12,049 bases of DNA from Candidatus Altarchaeales archaeon (GTDB lineage: Archaea > Altiarchaeota > Altiarchaeia > IMC4 > SCGC-AAA252-I15). A program made the position numbers and the translations under genes. Positions 1 to 8,100 of this stretch are shown one piece after another (positions within the stretch are counted from its first letter, which is position 1; the number at the start of each line of letters is the position of its first letter). The notes under the pieces are model-generated. The model saw only the letters and a program-made list of their open reading frames with translations. It had not been told where the DNA came from and searched no databases. The stretch is from positions 1 to 12,049 of the forward strand of contig WJJK01000038.1 of assembly GCA_014729705.1 (NCBI GenBank), in the 5' to 3' direction.

Positions 1-1
1 C

Positions 2-2362
2 CCCTTCGGCGAGCCCACCCTCTGGAACCAGACGCTTTTCCTCTCCCCCGCAGCAAAACTCAACGTATCCGCCTTCATGTACGTTGCTGAATCCAACTGC
101 GACACCAACCCCGGGGGAAGATACTTCTGTCTCGCAGAGCAGGTCACAGTATCCGGGCAGAACTACAACGCAACCAACCTCTCATTCAACTATATGGTGC
201 AGGACACCAACATGGGTATGGACATAGCCTCCAACTGGCAGACCCGATCAACCGAGGCCGAACTCATTTTAACGCCCGACCGAAACTACACCATCGAGTT
301 AATGCAAAACGAGGGTCCTCCAGTAAACTATTTCCTTGAGATGAATGACTCAATGATAGGGGAGAAAACCGATGTACGCATCAACACCACCTTCGACATG
401 CAAAACTTGACTGGTTTCCTGAGAAAAGAAGACGGCAGCCCGCTTCTTGCAAGCTCAACCCGGGATGTCACAATAATGGCTTTCATGAGAAGCCCGGGCA
501 AAGACTACCGGATGCTCCACGAGCAGGGTACGCTGCCTAAAAACATTATGTCTCCTTCAGGCGGCGGTGCAAGCTACCCCGACAGCTACGACAACGACAC
601 AGGCGAATTCTTCCTTGGGTCTCCCGGAACCACCACTGGAACCCCGCTTCTTTTGATGGCGTTCGCAAACGACTCAAGCGGGCAGACGTATGTGGGGGTT
701 CAGAACCTGACAGCATACTATGCGGGGCCGCCGCTTGCGATGGCGCAGACCCAGATGAACATAAACATCACAATGCATCCTACGTCAGTCAACCCCGACA
801 GCGCGACAACCACGCGAAGCTTCCAGCTGTGGGATCTGTCGAACCCCGGGTCTAACACGGCGACTGTGACCTCCGCCTACAACACCATAGTAATCTACGC
901 CAACAATGGAACCCACAACAACAGCCTGCAGCAGGCGCACGTGGACCTTGAAATAGGATACAATATTTCAGGCAGGATATTCCGCACATACCTTATGCTT
1001 GATGTGGGTCAAACCGATAATGGAACCATAACCTGGGCTTTCCCGGACAACACCTTCTACGCTAAACTGAAGGTCTTCGCCGAGCAATACGCCCCCAAGA
1101 AGATGAACCTCAACCTGTCGGCTCCAACCCAATCAGTGGTGCTTAAGAGCTTCGACATGGGGGAGTTCAACGAGAACGGAGAGAAACAGGAGATGGACAT
1201 GGACACTAAAGGGCTTGGAATCGAGTTCTGGAGGTCGGGAACACAAAACGGCGTCAACTGCGACGCCCTGTATCCAGGCAACACAAGCATCTGCAGGTTG
1301 GGTGATCCGATGAGCGGAAGCTTCAACCCCATACAGGCTATTATGGCGGGACTCGTTAACTTCAGGATGTACCTGCCCAATGGTATTGAGCTTAGGATGA
1401 TGGGCACAGACATGCTCGCCTCAGGACCCCCCGACGCTATGATGGACTCCGAGCCCTCCGAGACTCAGGCTGGAGGAGCCCTACAGCAGGCTTGGAAGTT
1501 CGGAAGCCTGGCGCCGGACATATACAACTACGTATACATTGGGATTCCAGTGAACGCAAGTGTCATGAATCTTACGGGATCCATAAACGTCAGCATCCCG
1601 TATCTATACGACGACAACGACCGGGTGATCTTCAACCTCTCCCGCGGAGACACCAACGACACAGTGTACGCCCACTACGACTACACCGACTACATCCCAA
1701 GGTATCAGCAGTATTTCACGGACGCGGGGGTAGAGTGCAGCACGACAAACCTCTCAAGTCTGTGTTTCCTGAATACTACTGATTCCCCGCCAAGGCTTTG
1801 GATGAGGATACCCCACTTCTCAACCATAGACACAAGTGTGGAAGGAGATGCGGTGACCACCACAACCGTCGCCCCCACAACCACCACGCTCGGCGGCGGC
1901 GGGGGAGGCAGTTCAGGTTACGTGAGATCCACTGTACTGCCCACCTGCTATGACGGCATAAAGAACCGGGATGAGGAGGATGTGGACTGCGGAGGATACT
2001 TCTGCAACGCCTGCATGAGCTGCTCAGACGGCCTGCAAAACCAAGGGGAGGAGGGAGTAGACTGCGGCGGACCCTGTGAAGCTGTCTGCACGACAACCAC
2101 GACGGTTAAGACCACGACAACAGTCAAGCAGACCACCACCCTAAAGGACACGTCAAAAGACAGCTCAAAACAAAAAACACCCCCAACCACGGTTAAGGCT
2201 ACAACCACCACCGCTGCGCCTGCGCCCACGACAACGCTAGCACCAGCTGAACCCACCCAAGGACTGCCTATGGTGCCTGTTGCAGTCGGCGCTTTACTAG
2301 TTGTGGTGGTCGGCGCTGCGGCTGTCACCACAGGCGGTTTCGGTTTAATCAAAAAACCCTAA
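2..2362 (+). CDS. Large secreted, stalked and membrane-anchored archaeal surface glycoprotein (C-terminal 786 residues, 5' end missing)
   Basis: The reading frame is open to the left edge; the first in-frame ATG (77) is not the true start, because 25 sense codons precede it with the same character. Residues are counted from base 2. Residues 1 to about 615 are a beta-rich, Asn/Thr-rich ectodomain with about 25 N-x-S/T sequons, suggesting heavy N-glycosylation; I do not recognise a named domain. A TTTT/Gly6 linker follows (about 1855-1915), then two 23-residue Cys modules of the C-x-DG-x(2)-N...DCGG type (1946-2014 and 2021-2089), a Thr/Lys/Pro-rich stalk (2090-2262), a hydrophobic segment of about 25 residues (about 2266-2349) and a Lys-Lys-Pro end. 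This is the layout of a cell-wall-less or S-layer-type archaeal surface protein whose ectodomain stands off the membrane on a probably O-glycosylated stalk. It could be an S-layer-like protein or an adhesin; the missing N-terminus prevents a choice. A strong terminator follows. Confidence 0.9.
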   Translation, partial: PFGEPTLWNQTLFLSPAAKLNVSAFMYVAESNCDTNPGGRYFCLAEQVTVSGQNYNATNLSFNYMVQDTNMGMDIASNWQTRSTEAELILTPDRNYTIELMQNEGPPVNYFLEMNDSMIGEKTDVRINTTFDMQNLTGFLRKEDGSPLLASSTRDVTIMAFMRSPGKDYRMLHEQGTLPKNIMSPSGGGASYPDSYDNDTGEFFLGSPGTTTGTPLLLMAFANDSSGQTYVGVQNLTAYYAGPPLAMAQTQMNINITMHPTSVNPDSATTTRSFQLWDLSNPGSNTATVTSAYNTIVIYANNGTHNNSLQQAHVDLEIGYNISGRIFRTYLMLDVGQTDNGTITWAFPDNTFYAKLKVFAEQYAPKKMNLNLSAPTQSVVLKSFDMGEFNENGEKQEMDMDTKGLGIEFWRSGTQNGVNCDALYPGNTSICRLGDPMSGSFNPIQAIMAGLVNFRMYLPNGIELRMMGTDMLASGPPDAMMDSEPSETQAGGALQQAWKFGSLAPDIYNYVYIGIPVNASVMNLTGSINVSIPYLYDDNDRVIFNLSRGDTNDTVYAHYDYTDYIPRYQQYFTDAGVECSTTNLSSLCFLNTTDSPPRLWMRIPHFSTIDTSVEGDAVTTTTVAPTTTTLGGGGGGSSGYVRSTVLPTCYDGIKNRDEEDVDCGGYFCNACMSCSDGLQNQGEEGVDCGGPCEAVCTTTTTVKTTTTVKQTTTLKDTSKDSSKQKTPPTTVKATTTTAAPAPTTTLAPAEPTQGLPMVPVAVGALLVVVVGAAAVTTGGFGLIKKP
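1946..2089 (+). repeat. Tandem pair of 23-residue DCGG Cys modules
   Basis: Two consecutive copies (1946-2014 and 2021-2089, each 69 bases) encode the pattern C-[YS]-DG-[IL]-x-N-x(2)-E-E-x-VDCGG-x(2)-C, ending in a final Cys. Each copy holds four or so cysteines, so local disulfides are likely. Similar short modules occur next to stalks in many secreted archaeal and bacterial proteins. Here they sit between the globular ectodomain and the Thr stalk. Confidence 0.75.
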
Positions 2363-2365
2363 CCA

Positions 2366-2406
2366 CCCCCCCTCTTTCTTTTTTTCTTTTTTCTTTTTTC
2401 TTTTCC
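2366..2406 (+). terminator. Polypyrimidine, T-rich transcription terminator
   Basis: Forty-one bases contain no purine at all. A run of C at the start is followed by T runs of 3, 7, 6, 6 and 4 separated by single C residues (2375-2404). Archaeal RNA polymerase terminates at such multiple U tracts without needing a hairpin, helped by aCPSF1. The site lies directly behind the stop of the surface glycoprotein gene and 13 bases before the peptidase start, so it should isolate the first gene from those that follow. Confidence 0.75.
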
Positions 2407-2418
2407 TAAAAAACACCC

Positions 2419-3453
2419 ATGAACATCAACTGTGAGTTGGAAGAAAGATATATAAGACTCAGAAAGACGTTATCCAAAAAAAACAAGCCCCTCCTGGTTT
2501 CAGGGGAACACAACATAAAATATCTTTGCGGGTTGGAGACAGGCAGGGCAGTGTTAACAGAGGAGGACGCCGTATTGTGGGTGCGCAAGCCCTACGACGA
2601 AATATATGGGGGAATCCTCGACTCCAAGGGATATCCCTTCCGAGTTGAAACCTATAAGAGGGGTTGCATAAAAAAATACTTCATGAAACACAAGATAACC
2701 GAAGCCTATACAGACGACCTCCTGCTTTCAAGCTGGAGTCAACTTCAAAAAAAAATCGACTGCAAGCTTTTTTTATGTGAATTCATCGAAAGGCAGCGTT
2801 CCATTAAATCCCGCTACGAGATAGGCTGCCTTAAGAAGTCCGCCAACCTGGCTAAATCCGCGATGGATTATGCAGCGGAAGTAATATCGGAGGGGGTAAG
2901 CGAGTGTATGGCTGCGGCGAAGGTGGAGGCCTTCATCCGAGGGGAAGGCAGCAGTTCTCCGCCTTTCGGGCAGGGAATGCTTCTGGCTTCCGGGAAGTCT
3001 TCCGCCAACATACACGCTAAGCCTTCAAAGAATAAAATCCAGGGCATGACGGTGGTTGATTTAGGGGCGGTTTTGGATGACTACCACAGCGACATGACCC
3101 GGACCTTTTTTGTCGGGAAACCCTCTGACACCCAGAGAAAACTCCTTGAGGTGATGAGGGACATAGAATTAGGCGCAATAGATCGAATCACGCCGGGGGC
3201 AACGGTGGAGGAGGTGACTTCATACGTAGAGCGGCGGTTGAAGAAACACAACCTGTCTTTGAATCACGCGGCAGGACACGGTTTAGGGTTGCAGATCCAC
3301 GAGCCGCCGTATATAGGCCCAGGATCCGGGGAGGTTTTCAGAAGAGACATGGTTTTCACCATTGAACCCGGAATCTATCTGCCCGGGAAATACGGCATAA
3401 GGTTTGAGGACACGGTTTTATTGAAAAACAAGCCCCATATTCTGACTACATGA
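2419..3453 (+). CDS. pepQ: M24 family Xaa-Pro aminopeptidase/dipeptidase (PepQ-like)
   Basis: Cytosolic metallopeptidase expected to cleave Xaa-Pro bonds in peptides, helping recycle proline-containing peptides. Residues 1-125 fit the creatinase-type N-terminal domain (R-L-R-K-x-L...LLVSGEHNIKYLCG). Residues about 133-344 are the pita-bread catalytic domain. All five dinuclear metal ligands are visible: D214 (VVDLGA), D225 (SDMTRTF), H287 (AGHGLG), E316 (TIEPG) and E330 (RFEDT). The substrate-site histidines H199 (NIHAKP) and H294 (QIHEPP) are also present. Length 344 is normal for archaeal members, and the ATG at 2419 gives the usual short lead into the first helix. There is no signal peptide. 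It overlaps the next gene by ATGA, implying coupled translation. Whether it prefers dipeptides (prolidase) or longer substrates cannot be read from the sequence, so the symbol is a family label. Confidence 0.93.
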   Translation: MNINCELEERYIRLRKTLSKKNKPLLVSGEHNIKYLCGLETGRAVLTEEDAVLWVRKPYDEIYGGILDSKGYPFRVETYKRGCIKKYFMKHKITEAYTDDLLLSSWSQLQKKIDCKLFLCEFIERQRSIKSRYEIGCLKKSANLAKSAMDYAAEVISEGVSECMAAAKVEAFIRGEGSSSPPFGQGMLLASGKSSANIHAKPSKNKIQGMTVVDLGAVLDDYHSDMTRTFFVGKPSDTQRKLLEVMRDIELGAIDRITPGATVEEVTSYVERRLKKHNLSLNHAAGHGLGLQIHEPPYIGPGSGEVFRRDMVFTIEPGIYLPGKYGIRFEDTVLLKNKPHILTT

Positions 3454-3779
3454 AAAAATCGAGGAAGAAAAGACGGCACAAGCATATCGCAAAACAAAGA
3501 TTACAACGACTGTACACCCTAATCCAGGGGTGGGAGAATGCGGGTAAGCGGGAGTTCGCTCAGAATGCGGCAGATCATGCGGGAAGAATATCAAAGAGAA
3601 CCAACACACCCCTCCCACGGGGTTTGCGTAGGAGAATATGCAGGAAATGCGGCAGCCTCCTAACACCTGGGAGGAATCTGTTGGTCAGATGCGACAAGAA
3701 ATACCGTAGAGTAGTATACACTTGCAGGGGGTGTGGTCGTAAGGCTTACTATCCCTACGTCAGGAAAACGCCGCCTTAA
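3450..3779 (+). CDS. rnp4: Ribonuclease P protein component 4 (Rpp21/Rpr2 family)
   Basis: Protein subunit of archaeal RNase P, which trims the 5' leader from pre-tRNA; Rnp4 (Rpp21) pairs with Rnp1 (Rpp29) and supports the specificity domain of the RNase P RNA. The 109-residue product begins with a very basic stretch (KKSRKKRRHKH), followed by two helices with the typical A-x-R/H-A-G-R-I-S-K-R-T/N pattern. It ends in a zinc ribbon with ligands C64-x2-C67 and C92-x2-C95 (RRICRKCG...TCRGCGRK). Length and order match the family. The ATG at 3450 overlaps the peptidase stop by four bases. No Shine-Dalgarno motif precedes it, so reinitiation after the upstream gene is the likely route. It is the only clear housekeeping RNA-processing gene in this window. 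Confidence 0.93.
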   Translation: MKKSRKKRRHKHIAKQRLQRLYTLIQGWENAGKREFAQNAADHAGRISKRTNTPLPRGLRRRICRKCGSLLTPGRNLLVRCDKKYRRVVYTCRGCGRKAYYPYVRKTPP

Positions 3780-3814
3780 TAATGAACTTCATGTAAATAG
3801 TTACCATATAAGCC

Positions 3815-4597
3815 ATGTCGCGGTGCACTAGAAGAAGGAGGGGGCAGGCCAGCATTGAATTGATTGCAAGCCTTGGATTTGTTTTGCTTATTTTTGCTGT
3901 TGCAGGTGTTGGTGTACTGCACCGCTCAAGAACCGCAAGCGACCTGAAAACCTACTTGGATGTGGAGGTCGTTGGCAGGACCCTCACCGATAACATTGAA
4001 ACCATCAACCAGCAGGGGCAGGGTTACTGGAAGCTTTTCAGCATCCCCAATTATCTGAGGGGTGGCTATGATTATAACGTCTCCGTAAAAAGGGGGGTGC
4101 TTGAGATTAGGTGGGGGGGTGAGGGTGTGTGGACGCATAGGTTAAGCAGCGTGAACGTCACAATAATAAACATGGATAAGGGTTTAGACAAGCAAAACAA
4201 GGTGAAATACACTGAAAACGGGATCCAGATAACAGGTCACCGCCCTAACCTCCGGCCTCTGCCGGGGTCATTCATAGTCAAAGACAATGAGACGCACGCC
4301 TGGGTTAACTGTACCGTGGAAAACGACGCCCACGTTGATATGGAGTCTACTGACACCCTAGACATTGTTGTGGCGATGGAATACGACGATGGGACGGGCA
4401 ATAAGGCGTACAACATTCAAACGGTGGACGGCTTCCGATCCTATGAGAGGCGGTTGATTGTTTTCCCTGAAACCCATCTTATGCAATCCTGGGATCCGGA
4501 GGAGGATTATCGTTTCACTGTGTACGTTGACAACGACACGGAAATAAACGAAAGCATTGAGTTCGACAACATAGCAGAGGATGTTAAATCGAAGTAG
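3815..4597 (+). CDS. Class III signal peptide protein, pilin-like, with CARDB-like C-terminal domain
   Basis: The 260-residue product starts with a basic leader, then G10, then Q11-A-S-I-E15 and a hydrophobic helix to about residue 35. This is the QxSxE class III signal of archaeal type IV pilin-like proteins, where a prepilin peptidase (EppA/PibD type) would cut before Q11, leaving E15 as Glu+5. Residues about 40-145 have the pattern seen in small archaeal secreted proteins (an N-x-INQQGQGYWKLFSIPNYL-type segment, then beta strands). Residues about 150-255 look like a CARDB/Ig-like sandwich ending in VDNDTEINESIEFDN, the acidic close typical of CARDB. It is probably a minor pilin or pilus-associated adhesion subunit. 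The gene overlaps the next by 17 bases, and the rnp4 stop lies 35 bases upstream, so cotranscription with rnp4 is possible. No Shine-Dalgarno motif is seen. Confidence 0.8.
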   Translation: MSRCTRRRRGQASIELIASLGFVLLIFAVAGVGVLHRSRTASDLKTYLDVEVVGRTLTDNIETINQQGQGYWKLFSIPNYLRGGYDYNVSVKRGVLEIRWGGEGVWTHRLSSVNVTIINMDKGLDKQNKVKYTENGIQITGHRPNLRPLPGSFIVKDNETHAWVNCTVENDAHVDMESTDTLDIVVAMEYDDGTGNKAYNIQTVDGFRSYERRLIVFPETHLMQSWDPEEDYRFTVYVDNDTEINESIEFDNIAEDVKSK

Positions 4598-5150
4598 AAA
4601 AAATCGGGCGCAGATTTTCAGCGGGGAATTCTTTTTATCCTACTTCATTTTCCTGGTAGCGATAGCCTTGATTTTTTATCTTTGGGATACCACCCAAAAG
4701 GAGATTCTGCGTTCAGAGAAGCAAAAAAAGATTTATGAGTTGGCTGTGGATTTGACGGAGAGGTTGGTTAGGACGAGGGGTTATCCAAGTCAATGGAACT
4801 ACGATGACGTTCACGCCTTCGGGTTGGCCAATGAGAGCCGAATCCTTGAGGAATGCAAGATATATTGGTTTGTTAAGATGCTTGACTCCGGCTCCGACGA
4901 CGATTATTGTGTGGCCGGGGCTTCAAGCAATTATGAAGCCTGCAAGTATCTTTTGGGTTTGAAGGGATACGACATGTATATGAACGTAACCAACCTCACA
5001 GACCACACCATCACAGTGGAATGCGAAGGCGAGCAGGTTTTAGCCGCAACGGGTAGGAAGCCTGTGGATGAGGATTATCTTGTGTTGATAAACCGCAAGG
5101 CTTTGCTTGACGGTGAGATTCTTCAGATACGGACGAATATATGGGATTAA
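4581..5150 (+). CDS. Pilin-like membrane-anchored secreted protein (189 aa)
   Basis: A basic leader (MLNRSRKNRA) precedes Q11-I-F-S-G-E16 and a hydrophobic helix at about 17-35, a variant of the class III pilin signal with the acidic residue at position 5 or 6 of the mature protein. A charged helix follows (38-64), then the segment R-G-Y-P-S-Q-W-N (66-73) and H-A-F-G-L-A-N (78-84). This GYPxxW...GLA arrangement recurs in a family of small archaeal pilin-like proteins found beside VWA and CARDB-type secreted proteins; I know no function for it. Four cysteines (92, 110, 121, 148) could form two disulfides. The end (ILQIRTNIW) is a strand-like IxVW close also seen at the end of the following VWA protein. 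The start overlaps the upstream gene by 17 bases, so translation is probably coupled. Confidence 0.78.
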   Translation: MLNRSRKNRAQIFSGEFFLSYFIFLVAIALIFYLWDTTQKEILRSEKQKKIYELAVDLTERLVRTRGYPSQWNYDDVHAFGLANESRILEECKIYWFVKMLDSGSDDDYCVAGASSNYEACKYLLGLKGYDMYMNVTNLTDHTITVECEGEQVLAATGRKPVDEDYLVLINRKALLDGEILQIRTNIWD

Positions 5151-5170
5151 AAATAGATAGTTAACGGACG

Positions 5171-8100
5171 ATGGGGGGTAAGAAGGGTTATATACTGGTA
5201 GTTGACGCAGTGCTTGCGCTTATATTCGTATTGATTATCCTGGTTTTCCTGGCAGGCAGATACTACACCCAAAAGGAGACTAGCGTGTCATCCTACCGCA
5301 GACTACACCACATAAGTGAGGACGCCCTAGACGTGTTAAACAAGAAGGGGGTGTTAGATGAGGTCTGCTCCCATTGGGCTGAGGGGGATATGGGGAACGC
5401 CAGCAACATCTCAAAAACCTATCTTGAGAAACTCATTCCCGAAAACGTGGGCTACCGACTTATTGTTGGGGGGGAGGTGGTAGCCCAGAACCGGACTCGG
5501 GTGGTTGAACAAAGCGCCCACACGGAAACCCACAGTCAGCGTTTGCTTGTGGGTTATGGGTTGAACGAGCCCACCAGGGGTTGGGTGGCCAGGGCTTATC
5601 TCACATCCAGTAAATCCAAGACCACGGAAGACTACGTCTACTTCGGGGGGTACGTTGGACAGGGAAACATAACGGTTAACACTCCCCAACTGCCTTCTGA
5701 CGCCCAGATAAACGAGGTGTGTGTGCAGTTGAATGCGGGTTCGGGTTTTCGGATGTATGTGGATGGAAGTGTTGCAGGGGATTACGCTACCGCAGGCGAT
5801 CCAGGCAATATGAGTTTAAACGTCGATGAGTGCGTGGTGGACCCTTGGAATTACTTTGACGAGGGGCCTAATGAGGTTAAGCTGGTATTCGACAACCAAA
5901 ACATATCCAGTCAATACATTGGCGGGGGTTTCCTGAAGATCAGATACAACACCAGCCAGATGGACACAAAGCCCAATAAAGCCGTCGGCAGATATGAGTT
6001 CCCGGAGGTAGAGGGCATAATAAACCTATACGACGGCTTCTATGTGCCGGGCACCCTCAGGGAGCTTGAAATATTTTTAGACTACCAAAGCAATTTCAGC
6101 ACCTTCCTAAACGTGGGGGGGGAGCAGTTGTATAACAACACGGACAACACCAGCAGGCAGCAGATTACCCTTGAGGATTCGCATCTTAAGACGAAATTAA
6201 TATATAATCCGGAACTCAGCCAGAGAACCATTCCCCTGCGGTTCGGCACCCATAATCTATCTGTTAACACAATACTGGATATCTGTTTGGTCAACGACCG
6301 TTCAGGCAGCATGAGGCAGAGCGGGTGGACCATGAATCGCTCCAACATCTCACATAAGTACCTAAACATAGCCGTTCCGGAGGATGGGTGGTCCAACACA
6401 CATAATTTCACTGTGGAGGGGCCCCAGAAACAATGCGACGAAATCGAGTTGGAGGCGGAAGACTTCGACGACAACATACCCCGAAACAGCAGGTCCTGGA
6501 ACCTTGACACATCCATTGCAGGATACTCCGGCGCAGGATACATGTATGTGACCCCTGACTGCTGCGTGAACCAGAATACGGGGTACGCCTCATCAAGCCC
6601 TGAGCTCAGGTACGACATCAACATCCCCGAGGACGGGACCTACTACGTCTGGGTGAGGGGTTATGGTGAAAGCGGTACCGCGGACTCCGTGCACGTGGGT
6701 TTGGATGGCGTGGAGATGCCGACGTCGGATAGGATCAATTCATTCGGTTCAAGCTGGGAGTGGCATAGGGACACAATGGACGGGGTGGACGCCACATTCT
6801 ATGCTGACGCCGGCGCCCACACCCTGAATGTTTGGATGAGGGAGGACGGGTTCAGGTTAGACGCAATAACCCTGTCCAAAGACCCTGCATACACCCCTTC
6901 AGGTCCGGGTTGCGGGGATAATTTGAACGGCTCGGTTGCGGTGGCCCTATCCTGGGATAGAGAGCCGGGTTTCGACGGTTCGGAGGGGTCGGAGTTCGTT
7001 TTAAACGTGCAGCGGCCGGACGGTACGTGGATCTTCAACTACCCGGGCAGGCCGGACGGCCCCCCCCAAAGTAGCAACGCGGGGGGCACGGTGGATCCAG
7101 GGGGAAGCCATGACGTAGGCTACGGTAATGAATACTTCAGCGGCATATGCAGCAACCCCCAGATTATTCACATCACTGAACCTATGAGGGGTGAATATAA
7201 TTTCTCGGTTTATGGTTGGAATCTCAGACCCCATGGAAGCAACCCTGACCCGCAGCACGTTAACGTTTCAGCGTATGTTGACTGGGGTAATGAATCAAAA
7301 GACGATTTAACCCGTAACCCCACAATCATTTCTTTTTCCGCCTCCAAGCAGGCTTCTAAGAGTTTCGTCGACGACTTGGAGGACACAGACCGCTGCGGTT
7401 ACGTTCACTTCGGCAACGGCGCCACCAGGGAGGTGGCTTTGACGGACGATAAAACGTTGCTTAAAAACAGTATCGACGCTACGGGGATAAACGGCGGCAC
7501 AGACGTGCAAGACGGGATACAGCAGGCGATTTATGAGTTCACAGATAACGGGCGAGCTGATTCGGTGAAGGTGATGATTATTTTGACTGACGGGCAAAAC
7601 GACGACGGCCCGGATGTCGCGATACAGAAGGCGCAGGAGGCGAAGGATCAAGGTATTGTGGTGTTCACCATCGGGTTGACGGCTTTCGTGAACAAGCAGA
7701 TGCTTGAATCCATAGCCACCCGCCCGGAATACTTCTACTACACCCCGGATGGGTCGGGTCTTGAGAGCGTTTATGAAAAGATATCCAAGGCAATAAGCGC
7801 GGTGTATAGGAGGCAGTCCATAAACGTGTCCGGGGATTACCCGCAATCCCGTCTTTATCCCGGATCATACATCGAGTACGGCTATGATCCAGTGAACACA
7901 TCGGTATACGGCGAGATAACGATAACCCAGTCCACCCCCGCCTTCAACGACACATCAACGTGCACAGGGATACTGGCTCTGCCTGAGGGTATGGCCTTAA
8001 CCCGGGCTCAGGCGGTAAGCTATTCAGCGGCTCATTGGACTGATTGGGTTAAAGTCAACGATGATGACGCCTTCAACCTATGGCATTACTCAAACGACTA

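Noticed and set aside
1948..2352. A minus-strand 134-residue frame rich in Val/Thr/Ala.
   Set aside because: It is the reverse complement of the Thr-rich stalk and membrane anchor; low-complexity codons such as ACC and GTG give open frames on both strands.
4113..4119. Runs of seven or so G or C inside genes (also near 6115, 7060 and 2366) as possible phase-variation sites.
   Set aside because: The frames read through cleanly, the runs are short, and there is no sign of paired on/off frames or truncated products.
7307..7846. A minus-strand 179-residue open frame.
   Set aside because: It lies wholly inside the VWA domain containing T777 and D807 and shows no recognisable domain or membrane pattern of its own.
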